From Ruminococcus sp. (GTDB taxonomy: Bacteria; Bacillota; Clostridia; Oscillospirales; Acutalibacteraceae): a stretch of 64,000 nucleotides of DNA. Under the pieces are notes generated by a model. The model was not told where the DNA came from. It saw nothing but the letters and a program-made list of their open reading frames with translations, and did no database searches. Shown here piece after piece: positions 23,394 to 30,718 of this stretch (the stretch's first letter is position 1; the number at the start of each line of letters is the position of its first letter). Location of the stretch: positions 22,601 to 86,600 of the forward strand of contig JAFRDE010000023.1 of NCBI GenBank assembly GCA_017403985.1. Reading direction: 5' to 3'. A program made the translations under genes and the position numbers.

Positions 23394-23932
23394 ATAAAAA
23401 CCCTCTCCTGCACATAGCACCAAGACTGAGGCGGGCGCTGTAAAGGCGCATTTTCACAGGTAAACGGAACAGAAACTACGCCCCGTCTGTTGTCGTTCAC
23501 GATTTTATAACCTGTTCTAAATCCATGCTTACGAAACTCGCTCAACTCTTTCGGCTTATCGTAGATAACAAGGTCGGATATGTGCCATGCATAGCCTTTA
23601 TGGAATCCCAAGTATTCCTTTAGTTTTTCAGGGGATAATTTGCTATTCGCAATTATATCTGTATAGCAAGTCCGCGGAGTATCATATTTTAATCCAGCCC
23701 AATATCCTCCATAAGGTGTAATCGGTTCTATGTCATTACAACAAAATTCGCCGATAACTTTTCGTAACCCGATATACCCACCATCAAAAGGCTTTTCCCG
23801 TGAAGCGCAATAGATATAACACTTGAACGGTGTGCTTATCTTCGGACGGCTCTTACGAATTTCAATAGTTTTTAAGCCGTTTTCTATTTGACTGCACCAT
23901 TCGGGGTGTATGCTTATCAATACTGATTTCAT
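23390..23932 (-). CDS. ASCH/EVE-like RNA-binding-fold protein
   Basis: 180 residues. 'KSVLISIHPEWCSQIENGLK' and 'TIEIRKSRPK' at the N-terminus are the typical start of ASCH domains (P-x-W...I..G.K..E.R...), followed by 'VIGEFCCNDI', a helix 'YAWHISDLVIYDKPKELSEF', and the end 'LQRPPQSWCYVQE', often seen in phage ASCH proteins. The PUA-like fold may bind modified RNA or DNA bases. Located between YopX-like and Cys-rich genes. Confidence 0.75.
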   Translation of the reverse strand: MKSVLISIHPEWCSQIENGLKTIEIRKSRPKISTPFKCYIYCASREKPFDGGYIGLRKVIGEFCCNDIEPITPYGGYWAGLKYDTPRTCYTDIIANSKLSPEKLKEYLGFHKGYAWHISDLVIYDKPKELSEFRKHGFRTGYKIVNDNRRGVVSVPFTCENAPLQRPPQSWCYVQERVFI

Positions 23933-23938
23933 ATACTT

Positions 23939-24454
23939 TTACGCCCCCCCTTTCAGCAACTCAGGGTTATCGTGTATGTTACCTATGATTTCTGCTGAAT
24001 GGTATTTAACCAACTGCATAAGATAATACTGGTCAGAGCCATTTCTTGCTATATAAGCGCCTTTCTTTTCGGAGTATTCGACTACATAATTCCTGTGGTA
24101 ATAACAAAAACCGCTTCTTATCATTCTTCCGTAAGCGCTCCTTATTGGCTTGTTTCTGAATTCCATTACATTTCCGTGAAAGGTGTGTGTTGCTTTGATA
24201 ATATTTCCTTCAAAAATCGTGTTGCTGTTTATGTCAGGAATCAATGTATTGCTCCCCACGGTTAAGGGATCGACCTGAACAAACTCGACATATGTTGTGA
24301 TTCCTTTATCGCCGCGATAATTAATGGTTAAGCCTTCTTTTTCTAAGATAAAGCTCTCTGCATTATATGTAGATGATTTTTCGCTTTCATATAAAAAGCC
24401 ATACACCCACTCTCCGCTGTCAATCCGCTTGCCGCAGTATTTTTCTTCTCTCAT
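23939..24454 (-). CDS. YopX-family phage protein
   Basis: 171 residues. 'MREEKYCGKRIDSGEWVYGF' at the start, 'VDPLTVGSNTLIPDINSNTI' followed by 'FEGNIIKATHTFHGNV' and the end 'YHSAEIIGNIHDNPELL' are the classic YopX layout ('G..TGL.D.NG..I.EGDI'). The family occurs in many Firmicute phages; its biochemical role is unknown. Perfect AGGAGG ribosome site. Confidence 0.85.
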   Translation of the reverse strand: MREEKYCGKRIDSGEWVYGFLYESEKSSTYNAESFILEKEGLTINYRGDKGITTYVEFVQVDPLTVGSNTLIPDINSNTIFEGNIIKATHTFHGNVMEFRNKPIRSAYGRMIRSGFCYYHRNYVVEYSEKKGAYIARNGSDQYYLMQLVKYHSAEIIGNIHDNPELLKGGA

Positions 24455-24467
24455 GTGTGTTGTCCTC

Positions 24468-25264
24468 CTAAAACAATGTTAATTGCGCCTGCGCTGCCTG
24501 CAGGCGTTCGTTTGCAAGCCTGTAATATTCCTCGTCGATCTCGCAGCCGACGAAATCAAAACCCATGTTATGGCAGGCTACCAACGAGGACGCGGATCCC
24601 GCGTGTGTATCAAGGATTTTGTCGCCTTTCTTCGCGTACCTGTTTAATATCCATTCATACAGCGCGACGGGCTTTTGCGTCGGGTGAAATCTCGCTTTAT
24701 CCTGCGGGGCGTATTCAAACACCTTTGCGTTATCGTTAAACGACGTCCATGCGTATTCACACATAGCCATAGTGAAGTTTTCGGAGATCGTCAGCTTTTT
24801 CCATATCAGAAAGCAGCGCGTCGGCGGCAGGTCAAAATAGTTGCCGCCCCATATGATCTGGTTTTGTGATACCCGCGCAAGCTCTGCAAAGTATTCGGGC
24901 GGCGGGGCTATATCCCAATGGTTTATGTCTGTCCCATCCTTCTTAGACCATGAGCGCCCTACCCTATCAGCTGATATGTCGGGGTCAAAGATACCCCCTG
25001 TCGTTTTCTGATATTTCGCAAAGCGACCCCCGTATGCGTGGTTTACTTTCGATATGGTATTTGTCAAACCTTCCGCCGAAACGGGAGCGCTTTTTATGTT
25101 GCCAGTCTGTACCCCCCCCCGCTTAATTCTTTAACGGAATTATTGACATTATCAGCGCCCCCGCCGTAAGGCGGGTCGACGATCGCTAACTCAAAATACT
25201 TGTCGGGGATCTGAGCCATCAGATCCATGCAATCGCAGTTGTATAATTTGTTAAGTTCGATCAA
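24468..25264 (-). pseudogene. DNA methyltransferase (beta class) interrupted at a G9 tract; possibly phase-variable
   Basis: A TTG start at 25264 with AAAGGAGT upstream opens a frame with 'LYNCDCMDLMAQIPDKYFEL' and the catalytic 'AIVDPPYGG'. After 'VKELS' comes a run of nine G (minus strand, 25120-25112), which shifts the frame to a stop 20 bases later. One extra G (or two fewer) would join it to the long downstream frame with 'IIWGGNYFDLPPTRCFLIWK', 'HPTQKPVALYEWIL', 'GDKILDTHAGSASSLVACHN' and '...DFVGCEIDEEY'. DPPY first and the SAM-binding motif last means beta class (N4-cytosine or N6-adenine). Either an on/off switch, a real mutation or a sequencing error in the homopolymer. Confidence 0.8.
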
Positions 25265-25281
25265 CGGTATACTCCTTTATG

Positions 25282-25383
25282 CTAAAACTTAGATATCCAC
25301 TTTATTAGCCATTTCGCACCGATAAAGCCGACAACCGCTCCAACAGGTGCGCCTATGTATATTCCCGTGATAAACGCCTCCAT
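25282..25383 (-). CDS. 33-residue membrane peptide
   Basis: 'MEAFITGIYIGAPVGAVVGF' followed by 'IGAKWLIKWISKF': one glycine-rich transmembrane helix with an amphipathic basic end. Starts 12 bases after the replisome organizer gene with GAGGTG upstream. Resembles the 42-residue membrane protein at 20258-20386 in design (glycine-rich helix). Function unknown. Confidence 0.45.
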   Translation of the reverse strand: MEAFITGIYIGAPVGAVVGFIGAKWLIKWISKF

Positions 25384-25395
25384 TATGCAGCACCT

Positions 25396-26139
25396 CTAAT
25401 CGTCGAAAAGACTGTCCTTTTCATACTTAGAAACATCAAAGCTCGCACCCTCGGCGCTGTAAACGCTGCCTTTGCTTTTCTTTTTCCCCTTAGGCGCTTT
25501 CAGATAGCTTTCAAACTTCTTGCCGAAAAGGGTTGACGGACGCAGGTACTTCGCCCATTCTGTACCGAGCCAGTCAGCACACTTGTTGTCGATCACCTTT
25601 TGCATATCGGCAACGGTATAACCCTCTTTCATACGGTCATTAATCAGTTTGACCGTTTCCTCCTGTTCGGGGTCGTAATCAGCGCCGCCGAGCTTGATAT
25701 TCAAATAGCTGATAACTGCGCGGCAGCTTTCAGCTGTGTTATTTGTAACGTTACAAGTAACGTTACGCCGCTGTCGGTAAGCCGCCTGCCGCTGTCGGTT
25801 TTTCTCGCGGGTGATTTCTTCCATGCTTTGGTGCTTGTTCCAATTCTTAATCTTTATGGGATCGCTTATGTTCCTTTCCCATTCGATCATGCCGTAATCA
25901 ATGAAGATGTTGACAGCCTCTTTTATATCTTCAATCGGGCGGCGCAGGATAGTCGCAAGGTTTTCAGCTGTGAGCGGCTTGCCGTTAATGGTGAAAGCGC
26001 CACCGTCACACCGCTTACCCGCAAGACACAGCAGCTTAACCCATATCACGATCAGCGTGTCCCCGTTCGGGAGGGCTTCTATCAGCTGTATCTTTTCATC
26101 ATTGAAAAAGTCCGTTGTTATCTTTATCCACTTATACAT
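25396..26139 (-). CDS. Replisome organizer / phage replication initiator
   Basis: 247 residues. N-terminal winged-helix domain (about 1-115: 'MYKWIKITTDFFNDEKIQLI', 'ENLATILRRPIEDIKEAVNI', 'IEWERNISDPIKIKNWNKHQ') as in Phage_rep_org_N, and the C-terminal conserved phage domain ('VISYLNIKLGGADYDPEQEE', 'WLGTEWAKYLRPSTLFGKKF') that recruits helicase or helicase loader. Between them, the DNA contains two exact GTAACGTTAC palindromes (25745-25754, 25757-25766), matching an array near the integrase, so an origin inside the gene is plausible. Confidence 0.85.
   Translation of the reverse strand: MYKWIKITTDFFNDEKIQLIEALPNGDTLIVIWVKLLCLAGKRCDGGAFTINGKPLTAENLATILRRPIEDIKEAVNIFIDYGMIEWERNISDPIKIKNWNKHQSMEEITREKNRQRQAAYRQRRNVTCNVTNNTAESCRAVISYLNIKLGGADYDPEQEETVKLINDRMKEGYTVADMQKVIDNKCADWLGTEWAKYLRPSTLFGKKFESYLKAPKGKKKSKGSVYSAEGASFDVSKYEKDSLFDD
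25745..25766. repeat. Two GTAACGTTAC palindromes inside the replication gene
   Basis: Exact decamers at 25745-25754 and 25757-25766, 12 bases apart centre to centre. The same decamer occurs four times and variants four times at 34.88-35.13 kb. Possible origin iterons or operator sites. Confidence 0.7.
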
Positions 26140-26161
26140 ATAATCACCTTAAAATAGTGTG

Positions 26162-26235
26162 TGGCACGGGCAGGCGGGATCGAACCACCACGGACGGTGT
26201 CAAAAACCGTTGCGCTACCATTACGCTATGCCCGC
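26162..26235 (-). tRNA. tRNA-Gln (anticodon TTG), CCA encoded
   Basis: Cloverleaf on the minus strand: acceptor GCGGGCA with TGCCCGT (one G-U pair), D stem GCGT/GCGC with loop AATGGTA, anticodon stem ACGGT/ACCGT with loop TTTTGAC (anticodon TTG), four-base variable loop, T stem GGTGG/CCGCC around TTCGATC, discriminator G and encoded CCA. It reads CAA codons. Lying within the phage early operon, it is phage cargo rather than the integration target, as the integrase is 9 kb away. Confidence 0.88.
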
Positions 26236-26241
26236 ATACCT

Positions 26242-26269
26242 GAGGGCGGCGGTTTTCGCCGCCCTTTTT
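26242..26269 (+). terminator. GC-rich hairpin beside tRNA-Gln
   Basis: AGGGCGGCG, loop GTTTT, CGCCGCCCT followed by TTTT on the plus strand. As surrounding genes run on the minus strand, it either blocks antisense transcription or, on the minus strand, acts as a processing hairpin just 5' of the tRNA. Confidence 0.5.
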
Positions 26270-26324
26270 GGGTACAATAATATGGATAGATAGAATTAAT
26301 ACTTCTTCATATAACGTCACCTCC

Positions 26325-27044
26325 TTAGCTCAGAATAATTACCTTGCCCTCGCTGATAAGGTCGGTAAATTCGTTTAAGTAGTATTCGGCGATATTTGCC
26401 CGCGCTTTGTGTTTCCAAGCGCCGCCGTCAGCTTCAAACAGCGCAAACTGCCCGCCCTGCTTAACGCGGAAAAGGAAGTCGCTTTCGGGCTGCATGATCT
26501 CGGAAAAAGTACGGTAAGGTGCAAGGCGCTGAATAGGCGGTATTGCCTTTGCGCCGCTGACCGTAGATTGCGTGGTAACACGCTGAGTAACGCCGTCGTC
26601 GCCGATTTCGACACCCTCAATATCGTTGACCGTCTTTAAGAAAGCGAGCAGCTGATCTCTGCCGTCGTTCTGAACGAACATAGAGCGCAGGGCAATCACG
26701 AAATCCTCATAGCAGTAATATCTGCCAAAGGTAAAGCCGCAGTTTTCAGCCTGCACCTCATACGGACGCTCCCTGTCCTTTTCGTTGTCAAGCGAGGTAA
26801 TAACAGAAACGTTTTTATGATCGTTAATAACGATATAAAAAGGAATTTCAGAAAATTCATTTTCAATTTCGTTACGCAAGATCGGGACAATGCTGCTCAG
26901 ATTGTTAAAACCGAGCGTTTCCGCTTTATCCTTGTGCCTGAGGATATGATAGTCGCCGTTGGTAAATGTCTTACCGTCAACCTCGACGATCTGTGCGCCC
27001 TTTTCGACAAGACGCTGTATTTCTCTTACTGCTGATCCGTCCAT
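26325..27044 (-). CDS. Hypothetical early phage protein
   Basis: 239 residues, no certain family. 'MDGSAVREIQRLVEKGAQIV' start, 'YIVINDHKNVSVITSLDNEK' in the middle and 'RLAPYRTFSEIMQPESDFLF' then 'KARANIAEYYLNEFTDLI' near the end. Layout reminds of the YfdQ/DUF2303-type phage proteins, but the match is not good enough to claim. It shares an operon with the replication-terminator-like gene (three-base gap) and starts behind GGAGG. Confidence 0.65.
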   Translation of the reverse strand: MDGSAVREIQRLVEKGAQIVEVDGKTFTNGDYHILRHKDKAETLGFNNLSSIVPILRNEIENEFSEIPFYIVINDHKNVSVITSLDNEKDRERPYEVQAENCGFTFGRYYCYEDFVIALRSMFVQNDGRDQLLAFLKTVNDIEGVEIGDDGVTQRVTTQSTVSGAKAIPPIQRLAPYRTFSEIMQPESDFLFRVKQGGQFALFEADGGAWKHKARANIAEYYLNEFTDLISEGKVIILS

Positions 27045-27047
27045 GAT

Positions 27048-27419
27048 TTAGTCCTCCTGAATTTTAATGCTGTTGTTGCTGAGTTCAATGTACTTGACCT
27101 GATGTACTTCACCAAACAGGTCAACCTGCCCCTCGCCGATACCGTCAGCCTCGAATATCGCCGTGCTGCCCTCGCTCTGCTGCACTACCATTGAAGCGTT
27201 GACAGGAGAGATCGGGCGGGGTTTACCGACAACGGAATACTCGGCGTCAATGCTCTTGCGCCCGTTTTTAGGCGTCAGTTTGATCTTGATTTCAAGTGTC
27301 CGTACTTTTTCGTCGGTGTTCGGGTTTTTAATGTTTTCAATGAGCTTTGCCAACTCAAAGTTGATACGGTCAACAACGCTGCCGTCTGCAAAGTCAATGA
27401 TACTCGGTACTTTTTTCAA
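27048..27419 (-). CDS. Phage 'replication terminator protein'-type protein
   Basis: 123 residues. 'IIDFADGSVVDRINFELAKL' followed by 'ENIKNPNTDEKVRTLEIKIK', a lysine-rich beta stretch and 'AIFEADGIGEGQVDLFGE' reproduce the pattern of the small Firmicute phage proteins usually named replication terminator protein; that name is a database tradition rather than demonstrated activity. TTG start overlapping the upstream stop (TTGA), preceded by GGAGGTGG. Confidence 0.75.
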   Translation of the reverse strand: MKKVPSIIDFADGSVVDRINFELAKLIENIKNPNTDEKVRTLEIKIKLTPKNGRKSIDAEYSVVGKPRPISPVNASMVVQQSEGSTAIFEADGIGEGQVDLFGEVHQVKYIELSNNSIKIQED

Positions 27420-27616
27420 GTAGCCACCTCCTTTACTTGTTCGGGTTTTGCTATCGTGGTGCTGTTGGCTTTCAAATCCTGCAACACAACATCATAGCAC
27501 CATTCAGGCTTTTTCTTATCCTTGCGCTTAATGATCGCTGTCGCCCTGTACTGTATGCCGTTACATTCAACAAGGCGACCGTACCATATAGCTTCATTTA
27601 CCGCTTGCAGCGTCAT
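27416..27616 (-). CDS. Hypothetical phage protein
   Basis: 66 residues: 'YGRLVECNGIQYRATAIIKR' and 'PEWCYDVVLQDLKANS' suggest a small beta-sheet protein. Good GGAGGG ribosome site and overlap with the next gene support it as real. No function assigned. Confidence 0.6.
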   Translation of the reverse strand: MTLQAVNEAIWYGRLVECNGIQYRATAIIKRKDKKKPEWCYDVVLQDLKANSTTIAKPEQVKEVAT

Positions 27617-27809
27617 TGTCGCCCTCCGTGATTCGCTTTGTGGTCATATAAACGACCTTAATAACGTCCTTGACCGCCATGCTGAACACCGAGGCAATAT
27701 GCACCACAAGCGCCGCCGTCATAACCAAAACGTCGTTTTTCTTGACGCCGATATACTCAATATGGACGCCGCCCTTTTCGTCCCTTTCTAACGTGATTTT
27801 CTTAATCAT
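27594..27809 (-). CDS. Hypothetical phage protein with hydrophobic centre
   Basis: 71 residues. A basic start, 'DVLVMTAALVVHIASVFSMA' as a hydrophobic helix (about 25-46), then a basic/acidic tail. Could be membrane-associated or a soluble helical protein. It overlaps both neighbours (8 and 23 bases), as do most genes of this operon. Confidence 0.55.
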   Translation of the reverse strand: MIKKITLERDEKGGVHIEYIGVKKNDVLVMTAALVVHIASVFSMAVKDVIKVVYMTTKRITEGDNDAASGK

Positions 27810-28059
27810 GGGGCTTGTCCCTTTCGATATGCGGCAGTACGATCACTGTTTTTTCTTTAGGAGCGCCGCGTTCCTTTTCAAACCTATTCAACGAACAAGT
27901 CATAGCGAGGATTTCTTCAACGGGCTTTTGTGTTACAGTCGCCACCGTTTCAGCTGTACACAATACAGCGTTTATCAGGTTAGGTAAATCGGCGGTTGAT
28001 ACATCAGCTTCAGCAGCTGCGTTGAAACTGTTATCAAAAGTAATCTTGATTTCAGACAT
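27802..28059 (-). CDS. Hypothetical phage protein
   Basis: 85 residues; mostly helical in the middle ('LPNLINAVLCTAETVATVTQ', 'KPVEEILAMTCSLNRFEKER') with a polar start. GGGGTG ribosome site; its ATG overlaps the previous stop by one base. No motif recognised. Confidence 0.6.
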   Translation of the reverse strand: MSEIKITFDNSFNAAAEADVSTADLPNLINAVLCTAETVATVTQKPVEEILAMTCSLNRFEKERGAPKEKTVIVLPHIERDKPHD

Positions 28060-28358
28060 TACGCACCCCTCGCATATTCCTTGTATTGCTGTTCTTCCTC
28101 GGCTCTGACCTTAGCCGTTGCAGGATCCCGCAGATCAGGGTTGCGCTCCTGTATCTTACGGCGGCAGCGTGACACCGTTTCCCAAGACGGCATACCGAGG
28201 GATTTGTGACGCTCAAGCGCTGTTGATAACGACAGCGCCCCCGCCTGCGGGCAAATGCGGTTACAAACCTCTCTGTATAAGATATAGTCGTCAGATCGTG
28301 TCGCGGGTAAGTCGTTCAGAATATCCGCGACAAGACTCTCAATCTTAAAGTTAGCCAT
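28059..28358 (-). CDS. Hypothetical phage protein
   Basis: 99 residues, helical, starting 'MANFKIESLVADILNDLPAT' and containing 'LERHKSLGMPSWETVSRCRR', a pattern I know from small early proteins of Firmicute phages next to SSB and recombination genes. Possibly DNA binding. Perfect AAGGAGG ribosome site. Confidence 0.6.
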   Translation of the reverse strand: MANFKIESLVADILNDLPATRSDDYILYREVCNRICPQAGALSLSTALERHKSLGMPSWETVSRCRRKIQERNPDLRDPATAKVRAEEEQQYKEYARGA

Positions 28359-28369
28359 GTTGCGCCTCC

Positions 28370-28798
28370 TTAAAACGGGTTATCGTCGTCAAGCGGCATA
28401 TCGGAAAAACCGCTCGCGGGTGCAGCCGCGTAACTATCGGCAGGGGCGTTTGCATAACCCGCAGCGGGTGTCGCGTCCCGCCGTTCGCCCGTAAAGCTGA
28501 TATTCTCTGCCATAACTTCGATAACGGTGCGGTTTTGCCCCTCGCGTGTCTGAAAGCTGCGCGACTGGAGCTGACCGTCTACGGCGATCAGACTGCCCTT
28601 GTTGAAATTGCGGCACACAAACTCTGCCGAGCTGCGCCATGCCACAATATCAAAAAAGTCTGTCTGTCGCTGTTCACCCTGTTTTACATAACTGCGGTCA
28701 ACCGCAATACGAAAACTCGTTACAGCAACGCCGCTGCTTGTATGCTTTAATTCGGGATCCGCGCATAAGCGTCCCATAAGGATTACTCGGTTAATCAT
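28370..28798 (-). CDS. ssb: Single-stranded DNA-binding protein
   Basis: 142 residues from the ATG at 28798 ('MINRVILMGRLCADPELKHT'). OB-fold signatures are clear: 'SFRIAVDRSYVKQGEQRQTD', 'FFDIVAWRSSAEFVCRNFNK', 'GSLIAVDGQLQSRSFQ'. The C-terminus is an Ala/Pro-rich linker ending in the acidic 'FSDMPLDDDNPF' tip that recruits replication and repair partners. Works with the neighbouring RecT-like annealase and the replisome organizer. Confidence 0.97.
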   Translation of the reverse strand: MINRVILMGRLCADPELKHTSSGVAVTSFRIAVDRSYVKQGEQRQTDFFDIVAWRSSAEFVCRNFNKGSLIAVDGQLQSRSFQTREGQNRTVIEVMAENISFTGERRDATPAAGYANAPADSYAAAPASGFSDMPLDDDNPF

Positions 28799-29003
28799 CA
28801 CCTAACACCTCATTACCTAAAATCTCGTTATCATCTTTACCAAACGCAATACATATTGCGGTAAATGTGCCTCTTGCCCGCCCTGCGGGTTCCTCAAAGG
28901 AATTGTCGTAAACGTCGTCTCCCGCTTCTAACATCTTTGCTATCGCGTTCTCATATTGCGTTTTCATTTGATTGATTAGTTCAAATATCATTTCATTGTT
29001 CAT
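28791..29003 (-). CDS. Hypothetical phage protein
   Basis: 70 residues, acidic, 'MNNEMIFELINQMKTQYENA' helix then 'RARGTFTAICIAFGKDDNE'. Good GGAG ribosome site; overlaps the SSB start by eight bases. Unknown function. Confidence 0.6.
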   Translation of the reverse strand: MNNEMIFELINQMKTQYENAIAKMLEAGDDVYDNSFEEPAGRARGTFTAICIAFGKDDNEILGNEVLGDD

Positions 29004-29026
29004 TTGTGATCTCCTACGGTATGTTA

Positions 29027-29230
29027 TTAGTCGTAAGCGCTACCCTCAACGTGGGGCAGCCGTTTTTTGATACATTCGATACAAAGCTCCTCGCCGTCAT
29101 ATTCATATAGCGGTGCCTCGTCTTTGCAATCGTCACAGTAATAATGCGTTGCGTTCATGTAAGGGCATGAGCTGCCTAAACACGGCATACCCGCAGGGCA
29201 ACCGACGCAATCGTTTTCGATACGCTTCAC
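29027..29230 (-). CDS. Small double zinc-finger-like phage protein
   Basis: 67 residues with nine cysteines: 'CVGCPAGMPCLGSSCPYMNA' at the start and 'YYCDDCKDEAPLYE', 'ELCIECIKKRL' further on. The second set is an ordinary C-x-x-C ... C-x-x-C ribbon; the first set resembles phage proteins with a cysteine cluster. GTG start overlapping the upstream stop (GTGA). Confidence 0.65.
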   Translation of the reverse strand: MKRIENDCVGCPAGMPCLGSSCPYMNATHYYCDDCKDEAPLYEYDGEELCIECIKKRLPHVEGSAYD

Positions 29231-29346
29231 TTTTTGCCGCCCTTACCCTTTCCCTTACGGTTAAGATAAAACCCGTAAGAAATAAGCAATACCGCGATCA
29301 CAACAAGTGTGAAAAGCACACCCGCCCAAAATGGGTTAATATACAT
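29227..29346 (-). CDS. 39-residue single-helix membrane protein
   Basis: 'MYINPFWAGVLFTLVVIAVL' then 'LISYGFYLNRK' and a Lys/Gly-rich tail. One transmembrane helix with a positively charged inside end. Start has GGAGG at suitable distance; stop overlaps the next GTG. It sits right after the metallo-beta-lactamase-fold gene. Function unknown. Confidence 0.6.
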   Translation of the reverse strand: MYINPFWAGVLFTLVVIAVLLISYGFYLNRKGKGKGGKK

Positions 29347-29348
29347 TG

Positions 29349-29990
29349 TCAATCCTCCTTGTGTTCATGTAAGTAAACGTATTCGCTGTTATCTCCCATA
29401 TTGGCAAATATAAAGGTGTCAGCCTGTTCTTTTGATAAATGGCGGCATACTACGTTGTTTTCGTATATATACCCGCCGTCTGCCTGCTTTTGCCTGATAC
29501 GCTCCTGCAATTCATCGTCCGTATAGTTTGCCTCTATCATGTAAAGGTCGTAATTACGGGCGGTTATGCCGTCAAGGTGCGCTGTATCGGTTGCATAGAT
29601 CACTTTGTAACCGCCAACATTCAACCGATAACCGCATTGTGGTACGTCGTGATACAGCTTTATAGGGTTGACCTTTAGGGCAGGGCTTTTATAGCAGTAG
29701 ATTTTACCGACGTCATAAACGTCTATATTTTTCTTGCTAACCCCGCAGGCTACCAAATCGGACACTAACCATGCACAGCAGCCGAACCTAAGCGCGGGAC
29801 GCTCTTTTGCAAGCCGTTTGATCGTTGACGGCTTGAAGTGATCGCCGTGTATATGGGTAAGCAGTACGATTTTTAAGTCTTTGTAAACCGCCTGCAGGCT
29901 CTTAAAGGGGACGCCGCAGTCTATCAGAATATAACCGCCGATCACTATGGCGTTACCCTTTGACCCTGTCGATATAATCTGATACTGCAT
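29349..29990 (-). CDS. Metallo-beta-lactamase-fold hydrolase
   Basis: 213 residues. The metal motif HxHxDH is present as 'VLLTHIHGDHFKPSTIKRLA' (about 45-50), with later ligands at 'YHDVPQCGYRLNVGG' and 'YATDTAHLD', and 'RHLS' near the end. It belongs to the small MBL-fold proteins found beside RecT genes in Firmicute phages and probably acts as a nuclease or phosphodiesterase on DNA. Start overlaps the RecT-like stop by one base. Confidence 0.85.
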   Translation of the reverse strand: MQYQIISTGSKGNAIVIGGYILIDCGVPFKSLQAVYKDLKIVLLTHIHGDHFKPSTIKRLAKERPALRFGCCAWLVSDLVACGVSKKNIDVYDVGKIYCYKSPALKVNPIKLYHDVPQCGYRLNVGGYKVIYATDTAHLDGITARNYDLYMIEANYTDDELQERIRQKQADGGYIYENNVVCRHLSKEQADTFIFANMGDNSEYVYLHEHKED

Positions 29991-30718
29991 TACAGGTCTT
30001 TCAAAGAAACGACCTCAGCGTCTACGACCTCGGCGCTGCCGTCCTCGACAAAAGCGTCGTCCTGCTGAACAACAGGCTCGTCCTGCACAGGTTGCGGGGC
30101 TTCGTTATCCGCAGGAAGTGCGACACCCATTTCCTCAGCCTCATACATACCGTTAAGCTCCTCGGAAAAAGCCTCACGCAGTGCCCGCGCTTTAGCAACT
30201 TTTTCAATCATGGTCGCGGGCTTCGACGACCAAAACTTATTAAGATCACCGCTTTTCTTTTTCCCCGCAACTTCATCAAATGCTACGGAGCAATATGTCG
30301 GGTACTTTCTATCCTTACGGTATACGCTTGCCCAACCGCCGACAACTTTTTCGTTGGGAAGATGAAAACAGCCTTTTCGTTCAATAATCTCATTGTTTTC
30401 GTTAAGCACGATAATACCGCTTTCTCTGCCGTCGTATTGCGGGTTGCGGTCAGCGCGTTTCTCGATAGCGCCTTTGCCGACAACGATTGTCGCAGGCTCG
30501 TTGTCGCTATACTTGATACAGTAAGCCTCCCGCAAAAACGGGTTAAGATTCCGTACCTTGCAAAGCTCGGTGAACATCTTAAATTCCTGCAGGGTGATCT
30601 TGCCGTTATTGGCGCCGACGATATAATTCTGAACGATAGACGGCGTGAGCCTGATCTCCTGACCGTCTGCCTGATATACAACAGCAATCTCCTTGCGCCC
30701 CGCGTTGGTATCACACAT
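29990..30718 (-). CDS. RecT/Bet-family single-strand annealing protein
   Basis: 242 residues. 'LTPSIVQNYIVGANNGKITL', 'FTELCKVRNLNPFLREAYCI', 'PATIVVGKGAIEKRADRNPQ', 'GGWASVYRKDRKYPTYCSVA' and 'PATMIEKVAKARALREAFSE' are the hallmark segments of Bet-type annealases, which bind ssDNA and pair complementary strands for phage recombination. An acidic C-terminal tail may contact SSB. Neighbours DUF1351, MBL-fold and SSB make up the usual recombination module. Confidence 0.93.
   Translation of the reverse strand: MCDTNAGRKEIAVVYQADGQEIRLTPSIVQNYIVGANNGKITLQEFKMFTELCKVRNLNPFLREAYCIKYSDNEPATIVVGKGAIEKRADRNPQYDGRESGIIVLNENNEIIERKGCFHLPNEKVVGGWASVYRKDRKYPTYCSVAFDEVAGKKKSGDLNKFWSSKPATMIEKVAKARALREAFSEELNGMYEAEEMGVALPADNEAPQPVQDEPVVQQDDAFVEDGSAEVVDAEVVSLKDL

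Noticed and set aside
26300-26335. Four-codon minus-strand frame (MKKY) with AAGGAGG
   Set aside because: Perfect ribosome site but only four codons; likely the remains of a deleted gene between the 239-residue gene and the tRNA.
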